DNA from: Corynebacterium rhinophilum
Lineage (GTDB): Bacteria > Actinomycetota > Actinomycetes > Mycobacteriales > Mycobacteriaceae
Direction: 5' to 3'
Assembly (NCBI RefSeq): GCF_030227225.1
Contig: NZ_JASPHQ010000022.1
Span: 1-26,344 of the forward strand
DNA length: 26,344 nucleotides
Position 1 is the first letter of the stretch. Each line of letters opens with the position of its first letter. Positions 5,738-14,627 of this stretch are shown piece after piece. Under the pieces are notes generated by a model. That model worked only from the letters and a program-made list of their open reading frames with translations. It was not told the origin of the DNA and did no database searches. The position numbers and the translations under genes are program-made.

Positions 5738-7240
5738 TTAACCGCGCATGTCACCCTTTTCCATGAAGTTAACCTGGAAGTCGAAGGCGGACTTCAAGTC
5801 GTGCGGGGTGTGCTGGAACTTGTTTTCCTTCGCACGCTCGTAGTACTCCTCCAACAGCGGACGGTAGTCCGGGTGAGCCACGGCGATGATCTTCTCTACG
5901 CGCTGCTTTGGAGCCAAGCCACGCAGGTCAGCCACACCGTATTCGGTGATGATGACCATGGTGTCGTGCTCGGTGTGGTCGGTGTGGGACACGAACGGAA
6001 CCAGAGCGGAGATGGCGCCATCCTTCGCGATGGACGGGGACACGAAGGTGGAGATGTACGCGTTACGGGTGAAGTCACCAGAGCCACCGGTGCCGTTCAT
6101 GATGCGGGAACCGGACACGTTGGTGGAGTTGATGTTGCCGTAGATATCTCCCTCGATCATGCCGTTGGAAGAAATCAGGCCGACGCGGCGGATGACCTCA
6201 GGGTGGTTGGAAATCTGCTGCGGGCGCAAGATGATGTGGTTGCGGTAGCGGTCTGCTTCCGCGTTCATCTTTTCTGCGTACTCCGGCGACAGCGCGAAGG
6301 AGGTTGCAGAAGCCACGGTCATCTTGCCGGCATCGATGAGGTCCAGCATGCCGTCCTGGATAACCTCGGTATATGCCTGAATGTTTTCGAACTTGGAGTC
6401 CAAAAGACCTGCCATCACGGCGTTCGGCACGTTACCCACGCCGGACTGCATGATGAACTTGTCGTACTCGAGGCGGCCTGCGGCAACCTCGCCCTCCAAG
6501 AACTCGATGAAGTTAGCGGCGATCTTCTCAGAGGTCTCGTCCGGCTCGCGGAATGGAGCGTTGCGGTCTGCCGAGTTGGTCTTGACCACTGCAACGACCT
6601 TCTCCTCGGGGATCTCCATGTAGGTGGTACCGATGCGGTCACCCGGCTTGTTAATCGGGATGGGCTGGCGGTTAGGCAGCTTGTCGATGCGGTAGATGTC
6701 GTGCATGCCCTCGAGGTTCTCGGACTGCCACTCGTTGATCTCAATGATGATCTTGTCTGCGGCCTCGACGAACTCGAGGTTATTGCCCACTGCGGAGGAC
6801 GGCACGATATTGCCTTCCTCAGTAATGCGTACCGCCTCAATGATGGCTACCTGGAAGTCACCGTAGAAGCCCTCTTCTACCTGCTGGCCCAAGTGGGACA
6901 GGTGAATGTCCTGGTAGAGCGCGGTGCCATCGTTGAACTGCTTACGCAGTAGCGGGTCAGAGTTGTATGGGGAGCGGAAGTTAATGGCCTCTGCCTCTGC
7001 CAAAACACCGTCGCAGTCCGGGGCGGTAGAAGCACCGGAGAAGAGGTCAATCTTGAACTCTTCGCCCTTTTCGTGCAGCGCCTTCGCCTTATCTGCAATG
7101 GCGGTAGGCAAACCCTTGGGGTAACCTGCACCGGTGAAGCCGGAGATTCCTACGCGGTCACCATTGTTGACGTACTTCGCAGCCTCCTCTGCAGAAACTA
7201 CGAGCTTCTCAAACGGGGCGTATGCGATTCTATCGGACAA
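5738..7240 (-). CDS. actA: Succinyl-CoA/acetate CoA-transferase (ActA/Cat1 type)
   Basis: The enzyme moves CoA between acetyl-CoA, succinyl-CoA and related acids in the cytoplasm, linking acetate handling to the TCA cycle. The 500 residues align throughout with C. glutamicum ActA (Cg2840, 502 residues) as I recall it: FSGASTAPDCDG, SGVGNVPNAVMAGL and the segment AYTEVIQDG, in which Glu292 is the likely catalytic residue that carries the CoA thioester. The start is TTG at 7240, backed by AAGGAGGA six bases upstream and by identity of the N-terminus (MSDRIA) with the homologue. In C. glutamicum sucCD lies close by. Here it does not, so this enzyme may serve the succinyl-CoA step. 4-Hydroxybutyrate CoA-transferase is a less likely alternative. 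Confidence 0.93.
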   Translation of the reverse strand: MSDRIAYAPFEKLVVSAEEAAKYVNNGDRVGISGFTGAGYPKGLPTAIADKAKALHEKGEEFKIDLFSGASTAPDCDGVLAEAEAINFRSPYNSDPLLRKQFNDGTALYQDIHLSHLGQQVEEGFYGDFQVAIIEAVRITEEGNIVPSSAVGNNLEFVEAADKIIIEINEWQSENLEGMHDIYRIDKLPNRQPIPINKPGDRIGTTYMEIPEEKVVAVVKTNSADRNAPFREPDETSEKIAANFIEFLEGEVAAGRLEYDKFIMQSGVGNVPNAVMAGLLDSKFENIQAYTEVIQDGMLDLIDAGKMTVASATSFALSPEYAEKMNAEADRYRNHIILRPQQISNHPEVIRRVGLISSNGMIEGDIYGNINSTNVSGSRIMNGTGGSGDFTRNAYISTFVSPSIAKDGAISALVPFVSHTDHTEHDTMVIITEYGVADLRGLAPKQRVEKIIAVAHPDYRPLLEEYYERAKENKFQHTPHDLKSAFDFQVNFMEKGDMRG

Positions 7241-7432
7241 CTGTCATCCTCCTTCATATACGAGTAGACCGGTGTTACGGCCAACCCAATTTTGTTACAC
7301 AGACCACAGTAGCGAAAATTAACGTTTTCGCCACCATCATTTTGTGACTTTCACCCCAATAATGGGATTCCTCGGTGGCCGCCACCTTCGTTTCAGTTGC
7401 TAAATTCCGCGGTTAACGAGCACAATTAGGGC

Positions 7433-8578
7433 GTGAATTTGCGCATTGGAAACTATGACCTCTCCTCCCCCGTCATCCTCGCTCCCATGGCGGGGGTAAC
7501 CAACGTCGCCTTCCGCACGTTGTGCCGGGAACAGGAGCTGGCCCGCACCGGAACGGTGTCGGGCTTGTATGTCTGCGAGATGGTCACCGCGCGCGCCCTA
7601 GTGGAGCGCAACGAGAAAACCATGCACATGACCACCTTTGCCCCGGATGAAGATCCGCGTTCCCTGCAGATTTATACGGTGGACCCGGAATACACCTATA
7701 AAGCAGCCAAGATCATCGTGGATGAGAACTTGGCTGATCACATCGACATGAACTTTGGCTGCCCCGTTCCCAAGGTAACTAGGCGTGGCGGCGGCTCTGC
7801 CCTGCCTTATAAGCGCCGTCTCTTTGGCAATATCGTCTCCGCCGCGGTCAAGGCCACCGAGGGCACGAATATCCCCGTTACGGTGAAGATGCGCGTGGGC
7901 ATTGATGACGAGCACCATACGCATCTCGATGCCGGGCGCATCGCCGTGGATTCCGGCGCCGCCGCCGTAACCCTGCACGGTCGCACGGCCGCGCAGCGCT
8001 ATTCTGGCGATGCCCGGTGGGATGAGATCGCCCGGCTCAAGGAACACCTCGCGGATACCGGTGTTCCGGTGCTGGGCAATGGCGATATTTTCCGCGCCGA
8101 TGACGCCCGCCGCATGATGGAGGCCACCGGCTGCGATGGCGTGCAGGTGGGCCGCGGCTGCCTGGGCCGGCCGTGGCTATTCGCGGAGCTGGGTGCTGCC
8201 TTGCGCGGCGAGTCCATCCCCGCCGAGCCCACCTTGGGCGAGGTCACCCAGGTAATCTTGCGTCACGCAGAGCTGCTCGCGCAGCACGAGGGTGAAGAGC
8301 ACGCATCCAGGGACATCCGCAAGCACATTGGCTGGTACCTGCGTGGCTTCCCCGTCGGCGGGCAAGTGCGCGCCGGCTTGGCCAAGGTGGATTCCTTAGA
8401 GAGCCTGCGCGAATTGCTGGCGCCCTGGGCGGATTCTGATGCTTTGGCTGCCGATGCCGATGGTGCGCGCGGGCGCCAGGGCTCGCCTTCTAAGGTCGCG
8501 CTTCCCGATGGCTGGCTCGATGACCCCGAGGATGAATTCGTTCCGGTCGGCGCCGATATTTATAACTCCGGCGGCTAA
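7433..8578 (+). CDS. dusB: tRNA-dihydrouridine synthase
   Basis: This FMN enzyme reduces uridines in the tRNA D-loop with NADPH. The 381 residues form an N-terminal TIM barrel (APMAGVTNVAFR at 17-28, MNFGCPVPKVTRRGGGSAL with catalytic Cys110, LHGRTAAQRYSG, GNGDIF, GCDGVQVGRGCLGRPW for the FMN phosphate) and a C-terminal helical tRNA-binding domain. The long form with a charged tail is usual in actinobacteria. The start is GTG at 7433 without a ribosome-binding site, so translation may be leaderless, though I see no good -10 at the right distance. The 192 bases before it (7241-7432) also hold the actA start and a single RamA-like ACCCCA (7353-7358). Confidence 0.93.
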   Translation: MNLRIGNYDLSSPVILAPMAGVTNVAFRTLCREQELARTGTVSGLYVCEMVTARALVERNEKTMHMTTFAPDEDPRSLQIYTVDPEYTYKAAKIIVDENLADHIDMNFGCPVPKVTRRGGGSALPYKRRLFGNIVSAAVKATEGTNIPVTVKMRVGIDDEHHTHLDAGRIAVDSGAAAVTLHGRTAAQRYSGDARWDEIARLKEHLADTGVPVLGNGDIFRADDARRMMEATGCDGVQVGRGCLGRPWLFAELGAALRGESIPAEPTLGEVTQVILRHAELLAQHEGEEHASRDIRKHIGWYLRGFPVGGQVRAGLAKVDSLESLRELLAPWADSDALAADADGARGRQGSPSKVALPDGWLDDPEDEFVPVGADIYNSGG

Positions 8579-8623
8579 AATCGCGCAGGTGTGACTCAGC
8601 AAGCATTTACCCGGTTTGTGAGC

Positions 8624-8629
8624 TATCAT
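8624..8629 (+). promoter_or_regulatory. -10 of a leaderless phoU transcript
   Basis: TATCAT ends seven bases before the phoU ATG and no Shine-Dalgarno sequence is present, so transcription should begin on or next to the start codon. A -35 is not clear. Confidence 0.5.
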
Positions 8630-8636
8630 TTTCTGC

Positions 8637-9365
8637 ATGCGTACTGCCTACCGTGAACATCTGGACAACTTCTCGCACGACCTCATCGTCATGTGCGATA
8701 CCGTCCGCACCATCATGGATAAGGCCTCCCAGGCGCTGCTCGATCGCGCACTGGAACCCGCGGAGGAGGCGCTCAGCCTTACCGAGGAACTCGATGAGAT
8801 CCGCTCACGCTGCTCCGAACGCGCGGTAAAGCTTTTGGCGCTGGAAAACCCCATGGCTCAGGATCTGCGCCAGGTGGTGTCTTCCATCTATATTGTCGAA
8901 GACCTCTTCCGCATGGGTCAGCTGGCCCAGCACATTGCCGATGCCGCGCGCCGCCGCCACCCTGAGGCCGTTGTACCCGCTGAATACCTCGGGTTCATGG
9001 AGGAGATGTTCCGCTTAACCCAGGAAATGGGTTCGGTGGTACACGATATTTTAGTCACCCCAGATGCCGAGCTATCCGTTAATCTGCGTTCTGATGATGA
9101 TGCGGTGGACGATATTAACCATCACCTGCTGCGCATTCTCACCCAACGCGAATGGAACGGAACGGTGCGCGAGGCCGTAGAGACGGCGCAGATTACCCGC
9201 TACTACGAGCGCTACGCGGATCACTGCGTCTCCGTGGCTGGACGTATCATCTACTTTGCCACCGGCCTATTGCCGGAAGAGTTTGAAAAGAAGCTCCAAG
9301 AGGACCAAAAGGATGCCGAGTTCGAGGCCCGCATGAGCGAATTAGAGCGCCAATTCCGCCGCTAA
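8637..9365 (+). CDS. phoU: Phosphate transport regulator PhoU
   Basis: PhoU passes phosphate status from the Pst transporter to the PhoR sensor kinase and restrains uptake. The 242-residue all-helical protein contains two PhoU repeats (about residues 15-100 and 120-205), with acidic metal-binding patches such as DIVHD-like ETAQITRYYERYADHC in the second. The ATG at 8637 has TATCAT seven bases upstream. It converges on pstB, with a shared strong terminator between them. This separate, convergent placement of phoU next to the pst operon is also found in C. glutamicum. Confidence 0.95.
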   Translation: MRTAYREHLDNFSHDLIVMCDTVRTIMDKASQALLDRALEPAEEALSLTEELDEIRSRCSERAVKLLALENPMAQDLRQVVSSIYIVEDLFRMGQLAQHIADAARRRHPEAVVPAEYLGFMEEMFRLTQEMGSVVHDILVTPDAELSVNLRSDDDAVDDINHHLLRILTQREWNGTVREAVETAQITRYYERYADHCVSVAGRIIYFATGLLPEEFEKKLQEDQKDAEFEARMSELERQFRR

Positions 9366-9377
9366 TAAAACTGCCAC

Positions 9378-9416
9378 AAGGGCGGTACCTCCCTGCGCTG
9401 GAGGTACCGCCCTTTT
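9378..9416. terminator. Terminator between phoU and pstB
   Basis: A perfect 15-pair stem (9378-9392 with 9400-9414) with a seven-base loop, then TT. It lies between convergent phoU and pstB and probably serves both. Confidence 0.88.
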
Positions 9417-9436
9417 CGGACAATCAGAGTCTACTT

Positions 9437-10210
9437 TTAACCGAAGCGGCCAGAGATGTAGTCTTCGGTCTCCTTCTGGGAAGGGTTCTCAAAGATGCGG
9501 GTGGTTTCATCGAACTCCACTAGGTGGCCCGGCTTGCCGGTAGCTTCTAGGGAGAAGAAGCCGGTCTTATCGGACACACGGGCGGCCTGCTGCATGTTGT
9601 GGGTCACGATGACGATGGTGAAGTTTTCCTTCAGCTCGTGGATAAGGTCCTCCACGGCCAGGGTGGAAATCGGGTCCAGTGCGGAGCAGGGCTCGTCCAT
9701 CAGCAGGACTTCTGGTTCCACGGCAATCGCGCGGGCGATGCACAGGCGCTGCTGCTGACCACCCGAGAGGCCGCCGCCCGGCTTATCCAGGCGGTCCTTG
9801 ACCTCGTCCCAGAGGTTAGCGCCGCGCAGGGACTGTTCGGCTACTTCCTTGAGCTTCTTTTTATTCTTCTCACCAGACAGCTTCAGACCGGCAACGACGT
9901 TGTCTTCGATGGACATGGTGGGAAATGGGTTGGCCTTCTGGAAGACCATGCCGATGGTATTGCGCACGGAAACTGGGTCGACCTTGGGACCGTAGATATT
10001 GGTGCCATCGAGCAGGATCTCGCCCTTGACGGATGCGCCAGGGATGACCTCGTGCATGCGGTTTAGGGTGCGCAGCACGGTGGATTTACCGCAGCCGGAC
10101 GGGCCGATGAAGGCGGTCACGGCTTGTGCCGGGATCTGCATATTTACGTTCTGTACGGCGTGGAAATCACCGTAGAAAATATCGACGTCATTGAGCTCGA
10201 GCTTAGACAT
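9437..10210 (-). CDS. pstB: Phosphate ABC transporter ATP-binding protein
   Basis: PstB is the ATPase that powers high-affinity phosphate import through PstA/PstC. The 257 residues have Walker [10 protein letters not shown] (36-44), Q-loop [10 protein letters not shown] (88-97), signature LSGGQQQR (148-155), Walker B VLLMDEP (168-174), D-loop SALDP and switch His204 in VTHNM. The start ATG follows GAGGAG by 11 bases. It is the last gene of the pstSCAB operon, 52 bases after pstA, and it ends before a terminator shared with phoU. Confidence 0.97.
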   Translation of the reverse strand: MSKLELNDVDIFYGDFHAVQNVNMQIPAQAVTAFIGPSGCGKSTVLRTLNRMHEVIPGASVKGEILLDGTNIYGPKVDPVSVRNTIGMVFQKANPFPTMSIEDNVVAGLKLSGEKNKKKLKEVAEQSLRGANLWDEVKDRLDKPGGGLSGGQQQRLCIARAIAVEPEVLLMDEPCSALDPISTLAVEDLIHELKENFTIVIVTHNMQQAARVSDKTGFFSLEATGKPGHLVEFDETTRIFENPSQKETEDYISGRFG

Positions 10211-10262
10211 TGTGGAGGTTTCTCCTCTAGAGGGGGTGTATAAGTGGCGGAATCGTGTGCGG

Positions 10263-11177
10263 CTATTTCTTGACCGAGAACTTCGCGGAAATTACTCGCG
10301 CCGCAATATTGAGGATGGCGATGAGGATAACCAGCGTCAGCGCTGCGCCCCACAGCTTATCCAGCACGGCGGGCTGCGCGCCGGCCTTGTACATATCAAG
10401 CATCATCAGCGGCAGCGAAGATTGCGAGCCCTTAAACGCGTCCCAGTTGATGACCGAGGAGGAACCAACCAAGACCAGAACTGGGGAGGATTCACCCATC
10501 ACGCGGGCAATGGCCAGCATGATGCCGGTCACGATGCCGGACAGGGCTGTCGGCAGCACGATGCGTGCGATGGTCTTCCACTTGGGCACGCCGAGGGCAT
10601 AGGAAGCCTCGCGGAGGTCCATGGGGACCACGCGCAGCATCTCTTCGGTATTGCGCACCACGATGGGGATCATCAGCAAGACCAAGGACAGGGCGACGGC
10701 CAAGCCGGAGCGGCCAAAGCCGAAGAGCGTGATCCACATGGCGAAAATGAACAACGCTGCCACGATGGAAGGCACGCCGGACAAGATGTCCACCATGAAG
10801 GTGGTGGTACGGCCGAGCCAACCACCCTTGGAGTATTCCACCAAGTAGATGGCGGTAAAGATACCGATCGGGATTGACAGGATGGAAGCCAGGGCGGTTT
10901 GCACGAAGGTACCGACGATGGCGTGTGCGGCACCGCCGCCTTCGGCACTATTCATCACGCCGCGCTGGGACAGCGTCCACCAGTCAGCGGAGAAAATCAC
11001 GCCACTACCGCGAGAGATGAGCTCCCACAGTACCCAGATCAAAGGGACCATCGCCAAGGCCATAGCGCCCCATACAACGACGGTGGCAATGCTATTGGCC
11101 GCTTTGCGGGAACCGGAGATTTCCAGGAAGGTTGCCCCGCCAGCGGAGGCGGGCTTGTTATTTGTCGTAGTAGTCAT
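10263..11177 (-). CDS. pstA: Phosphate ABC transporter permease PstA
   Basis: One of the two membrane subunits of the Pst importer. The 304 residues hold about six membrane segments (the first near 30-55, later ones around 90-115, 125-150, 155-175 and two after 220). The coupling loop that contacts PstB is [21 protein letters not shown], a standard EAA motif. ATG 11177 has AAGGA about seven bases upstream and is 12 bases after the pstC stop, so the two genes are coupled in one operon. Confidence 0.96.
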   Translation of the reverse strand: MTTTTNNKPASAGGATFLEISGSRKAANSIATVVVWGAMALAMVPLIWVLWELISRGSGVIFSADWWTLSQRGVMNSAEGGGAAHAIVGTFVQTALASILSIPIGIFTAIYLVEYSKGGWLGRTTTFMVDILSGVPSIVAALFIFAMWITLFGFGRSGLAVALSLVLLMIPIVVRNTEEMLRVVPMDLREASYALGVPKWKTIARIVLPTALSGIVTGIMLAIARVMGESSPVLVLVGSSSVINWDAFKGSQSSLPLMMLDMYKAGAQPAVLDKLWGAALTLVILIAILNIAARVISAKFSVKK

Positions 11178-11189
11178 TGTTGTCCTTCC

Positions 11190-12242
11190 TTACTTGCTCT
11201 TCACGATGGCGCGGGCAATGGCGTTGACCACAAACGTCAGCAAGAACAGCATCAAACCGGCGGCGATATAGGCACCGGCGCGCGTCTCGTTACCGAACTC
11301 GGCCGCGGCGAGGGCGATGGCGGTAGCGAAGGTGGTACCGCCATCGAAAAGCGAGAAGCGGAAGTCCACCAGCGGCGAGACCACCATGTACAGCGCCATG
11401 GTCTCACCCAGAGCGCGGCCCAAGCCCAGCATGGAGCCGGCGACGTAGCCGGACATGCCGAATGGTAGGACGGTCATGCGGATGACTTCCCAGCGCGTAG
11501 CGCCCAGCGCCAAGGCGGACTCGATCTGGCCCGGAGGGGTTTGCACGAATACCTCGCGGGCGGTAGCGGCGATGATCGGCAGAATCATCACGGCTAGCAC
11601 GATGCCACCGGTAAAGAGGTTGCGGCCGGTAGCAAAGGCGGGCGAATTATCGTATTGGGTAAACAGGAAGAACCCGCCGGCCCAGGATTCCAACCATGTG
11701 TAGAAGCCGGACAGGGCCGGTCCGAGGACCTGCCAACCCCATAGGCCGTAGACGATGGACGGCACTGCGGCCAGCATGTCCACCAAGAAACCCAGCGGCT
11801 TAACTAAGCGGGCTGGGGCGTAGTTGGACAAGAAGATGGCAATCGCAAGTGCGACTGGCATGGCCAGAAGCAGGGCGAAGACCGAGATGAGGACGGTAGT
11901 GCCGAACATGGTCGGGATACCGAACTTCATCGCGGAAGTATCGGTGGTCTCCCAGCGTTCACCGTGGGTGAAAAAGCCCAATAGTCCATTCTCGTTCACG
12001 CTGAGCGCAGGAACGGCACGCCAGATAAGGAAGGCGGCAATCGCCGCGATCATCACGGTAATCAGCGTGGCAGAGGCCGTGGAGAGGAATTCGAAAATGC
12101 GGTCACCGGGGCGCTTGACGGAGCTACCGGAGCTGGAGGTAGCCAAGTCATTCTCGTTATCGCCACGGGTATGAGGCTGTTCGGCGCCAGAGACAGGAAG
12201 GGCCTCCGAGGTCGATGCCTGGGTGAGATTATTGTCTGCCAT
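11190..12242 (-). CDS. pstC: Phosphate ABC transporter permease PstC
   Basis: The second membrane subunit of the Pst importer. The 350 residues begin with an N-terminal tail of about 55 hydrophilic residues, followed by a first membrane helix (about 57-78) and five more. The EAA coupling loop is IESALALGATRWEVIRMTVLP. A conserved charged loop (YDNSPAFATG) follows the family pattern. The ATG has AAGGA 12 bases upstream. It lies 135 bases after pstS, a gap that contains a GC-rich hairpin. Confidence 0.96.
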   Translation of the reverse strand: MADNNLTQASTSEALPVSGAEQPHTRGDNENDLATSSSGSSVKRPGDRIFEFLSTASATLITVMIAAIAAFLIWRAVPALSVNENGLLGFFTHGERWETTDTSAMKFGIPTMFGTTVLISVFALLLAMPVALAIAIFLSNYAPARLVKPLGFLVDMLAAVPSIVYGLWGWQVLGPALSGFYTWLESWAGGFFLFTQYDNSPAFATGRNLFTGGIVLAVMILPIIAATAREVFVQTPPGQIESALALGATRWEVIRMTVLPFGMSGYVAGSMLGLGRALGETMALYMVVSPLVDFRFSLFDGGTTFATAIALAAAEFGNETRAGAYIAAGLMLFLLTFVVNAIARAIVKSK

Positions 12243-12294
12243 GAGACGTACTAATCCTTATTTGAAGTGGAACAAAGGGACATACGATGTACAT

Positions 12295-12342
12295 GCCTGC
12301 GCCCCCAAAGCGCGTCTCGAGGGCGGCAGTGGGGGCGGGCGG
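12295..12342 (-). other. GC-rich hairpin in the pstS-pstC intercistronic gap
   Basis: GCCTGCGCCCCC (12295-12306) pairs imperfectly with the G-rich arm at 12331-12342. No U-tract follows on the minus strand. It lies between the stop of pstS and the start of pstC. Such structures between a binding-protein gene and its permease gene commonly give partial termination or protect the upstream mRNA, so pstS would be made in excess. That role is inference. Confidence 0.4.
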
Positions 12343-12377
12343 AATGTTATTTCTCGAGGTAAAGCGGGGTTTACGCG

Positions 12378-13484
12378 TTACTGCAGTGCGTCAACAGCGC
12401 TCTTCAGGCGGTCAAGGTGGTCACCCTTAACCGGGATGAAGCCCTGCTCTGCCAACTGGTCATCCTGGTGGTCCAAGACGTTGGTGAAGAATCCCTTGAC
12501 CAGTTCAGCGGTCTCATCATCGTAGCCAGCGGAGCAGACGATGTTGTAGGTGGTCAAGATGAGCGGGTATGCACCCTCAGCATCGGAAGCGAAGAGAGCC
12601 TTGGAGTCAACGACCATGTCGTTCTCAGAAGCGGTGTCCTTGAACTCCAGGTTCTCCAGTGCCTTGTTGACGGTATCGTCATTCAGCTCAACCGGGCCGT
12701 TGCCAAAGTCGATATTGGCCTTCTTGACGCCGTCAGCTTCCTTCTGGTCAGCGAAGCCGGCCTCAACGTAGGTGATAGCACCCTCGATGTTTGCTACCTG
12801 GTCAGCAACACCGGCAGAGCCGTTTGCGCCCTCACCTACAGCGTCAGGGAACTGCTTGCCTTCGCCGTCCCAGTTACCAGTGGAGGCGTTGAGGAACTTC
12901 TGGAAGTTATCGGAGGTACCGGACTCGTCAGAACGGAAGATGACGTGGATGTCGGTGTCCGGCAGGTCTGCGCCTTCGTTATCAGCGGCGATGGCCTCGT
13001 CGTTCCACTTCTTGATCTCGCCCTTGAAGATCTTGGCAAGGGTATCGGTGGAGAGGTTGATCTCCTGGTCACCCAGGTTATAAGCAATGGCAACCGGGCC
13101 GATGGTGGAAGGCAGGTGCCATGCGTCGTTGCCATCGCAACGCTCCTTGGCGGCCTCAATTTGGCCGTCGTCTTCCTTCAACGGGGAGTCAGAACCAGCG
13201 AAATCTGCCTGGCCGTTGATGAAAGCCTCAACACCCTTACCGGAACCGGAAGCGGTGTAGGACAGGTTTGCGTCTGGGTTGTCCCCTGCGAAGGCGGTGC
13301 CGAAGTAGGACATTGCGTTCTGCTGGGAGGACGCGCCCTCACCAACAAGCTCGCCAGCGACGCCGCTGCCGTCGGAGGAACCCGAGGAGTCAGAGGAGGT
13401 GTCCTCAGAACAAGCTACGAGAGCGGTAGAGGTAGCGGCCACGAGGCCGAAGATAGCGGCAGAGCGCTTGAAGTTGCGAATCAC
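12378..13484 (-). CDS. pstS: Phosphate-binding lipoprotein PstS
   Basis: PstS captures phosphate outside the membrane and delivers it to PstC/PstA. The 368-residue precursor has a basic N-terminus, a hydrophobic stretch (about 9-21) and lipobox LVAC with lipid-modified Cys25, followed by a Ser/Asp-rich linker (about 26-43). The mature part has the phosphate-binding motifs GEGASSQQ, ADFAGSDSPL and IFRSDESGTSDNF. I start it at GTG 13484, with GAAAGGG seven bases upstream. The ATG at 13565 would add 27 residues that spoil the signal peptide. The first gene of pstSCAB. A PHO-box-like repeat lies about 180 bases upstream. Confidence 0.95.
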   Translation of the reverse strand: MIRNFKRSAAIFGLVAATSTALVACSEDTSSDSSGSSDGSGVAGELVGEGASSQQNAMSYFGTAFAGDNPDANLSYTASGSGKGVEAFINGQADFAGSDSPLKEDDGQIEAAKERCDGNDAWHLPSTIGPVAIAYNLGDQEINLSTDTLAKIFKGEIKKWNDEAIAADNEGADLPDTDIHVIFRSDESGTSDNFQKFLNASTGNWDGEGKQFPDAVGEGANGSAGVADQVANIEGAITYVEAGFADQKEADGVKKANIDFGNGPVELNDDTVNKALENLEFKDTASENDMVVDSKALFASDAEGAYPLILTTYNIVCSAGYDDETAELVKGFFTNVLDHQDDQLAEQGFIPVKGDHLDRLKSAVDALQ

Positions 13485-13536
13485 GGGAAAACCCTTTCCG
13501 GTGCAGATCAGAGATTGATTGTCCGAGGAAACCGCA

Positions 13537-13552
13537 TCCCCATAAAAGGGGA
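13537..13552. repeat. Short inverted repeat in the pstS leader
   Basis: TCCCC-ATAAAA-GGGGA is a perfect five-base palindrome with a six-base spacer, 53 bases before the pstS start. It resembles paired RamA-like half-sites or a small leader hairpin. I cannot say which. Confidence 0.3.
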
Positions 13553-13659
13553 ACCTACATCCCACGTCCGCTTTTCGGGAGCGGGGTGCAGGTGCGCAGG
13601 TGCGGCTTTCTCACAATCAGTAAAGCTAACCGGAAGAATTAACCAGCAGGGTGCCGTGA

Positions 13660-13677
13660 GGTAAACAATTAATGAAC
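13660..13677 (-). promoter_or_regulatory. PHO-box-like direct repeat upstream of pstS
   Basis: On the minus strand GTTCA and GTTTA start 11 bases apart within GTTCATTAATTGTTTACC. Direct repeats of GTTCA-type units every 11 bases are the known binding pattern of actinobacterial PhoP/PhoR response regulators. Two more GTTA-type units (in GGTTAATTCTTCCGGTTAGC) follow downstream at looser spacing. The rest of 13485-13708 holds no gene. Confidence 0.45.
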
Positions 13678-13708
13678 AAGCTAGAAAGGTGACATGACCT
13701 TAATCACA

Positions 13709-14620
13709 CTAGCCCCAGACGACATGCTCTTCATCAACGGAAAAGCCTAGACGCTTGTAGGCCTTGAGCGCCGGTTCATTGTCCGCTTCCACGTACAAAA
13801 TGACCCGCTGAGCCCCCTTTTCTACCATGCGGCGCAGGCCAATCTGCAGCAATGGTCCGCCTAATTTTTGGCCACGGTACGCCTCTGCAAGGCCCACCAC
13901 GTAGACCTCACCAAAACCGGGATCTTCCTCGTCGTGCCACTTTGTCCAGTGGAATCCGGCAAGGGTCGGGTGCCCCTGCTCTTTCTCATCCCAGAAGAAC
14001 AAGACATCTTGAGGATCGAACCACTCGGCCTCCATGCCGCGGTGCAGGCGCTCTAAATCCCAGCCGCCTTGCTCTGGGTGCCAAGAAAAGGCCTCGTTAT
14101 TAACACGCAGCCACTCCTGTTCCACGGTGTCCTTACCCCACTTGTCCACTGCCTCGCTGTAATTGGCGGCCTGCAGCGGTAACTCGCCCACTTGTGCCGC
14201 GCTATCCAGATCCGCGCCATCGATACCCATGACCACAAGGGTGCGGGTGACATTCAGGTCGCGGGAGTTAGCCAGGGCCTGGGCCGGCTTGCCATTGCCA
14301 TGTGCCCAAGTCTCGAGGTTAGTGGTGGCGTTAGCAGTGGCATCGTAAAGCGCGGTGCCATAGCCTTTACCGCGATAGTCTGGGGCGATAAAAAGCTCCG
14401 CGGTGGAATCCTCGCGGCTCGATACGCCAATAGGGGCGCCGTCCAACCAGGCCACCAAGTGCTTGTGGTGCAAGCGCTCATCGCGCAGGCCGTTGAGGAA
14501 TTGCTCTGAAAGCGGGGCGATGCCATCGGCCTTTTCCGCGTGCGCTGCTAGTTCTTCCAGGGTGCCCGCCAACTCTGGGGAGGCGGGGAGGTTTTCTTCG
14601 GTGATATTCATGGTGTCCAT
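13709..14620 (-). CDS. mshD: Mycothiol synthase (acetyl-CoA:Cys-GlcN-Ins acetyltransferase)
   Basis: MshD does the last step of mycothiol synthesis, acetylating the cysteinyl amine of Cys-GlcN-Ins. Mycothiol is the main thiol of actinobacteria. The 303 residues form two GNAT domains, with acetyl-CoA loops RGKGYG (83-88) and RGQKLG (249-254), and the signature NNEAFSWHPEQGGW (174-187) between them. I chose ATG 14620, because TAGCCT lies seven bases upstream (leaderless). ATG 14611 is a possible alternative, and an upstream in-frame start would run through the divergent gene. It is followed by pstS. The same neighbourhood (mshD near pst genes and an LmeA gene) occurs in M. tuberculosis. Confidence 0.93.
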   Translation of the reverse strand: MDTMNITEENLPASPELAGTLEELAAHAEKADGIAPLSEQFLNGLRDERLHHKHLVAWLDGAPIGVSSREDSTAELFIAPDYRGKGYGTALYDATANATTNLETWAHGNGKPAQALANSRDLNVTRTLVVMGIDGADLDSAAQVGELPLQAANYSEAVDKWGKDTVEQEWLRVNNEAFSWHPEQGGWDLERLHRGMEAEWFDPQDVLFFWDEKEQGHPTLAGFHWTKWHDEEDPGFGEVYVVGLAEAYRGQKLGGPLLQIGLRRMVEKGAQRVILYVEADNEPALKAYKRLGFSVDEEHVVWG

Positions 14621-14627
14621 GATACGT

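Noticed and set aside
5720..6952. Open frame of 410 codons, plus strand
   Set aside because: It is antisense to actA, with a His/Val-rich unlikely composition caused by codon bias of the real gene.
7340..7358. GlxR (CRP-type) site in the actA-dusB gap
   Set aside because: TGTGAC-TTTCAC has arms only about three bases apart, and the known site needs six or so between TGTGA and TCACA.
12417..13664. Open frame of 415 codons, plus strand
   Set aside because: It is antisense to pstS, whose lipobox and phosphate motifs are clear.
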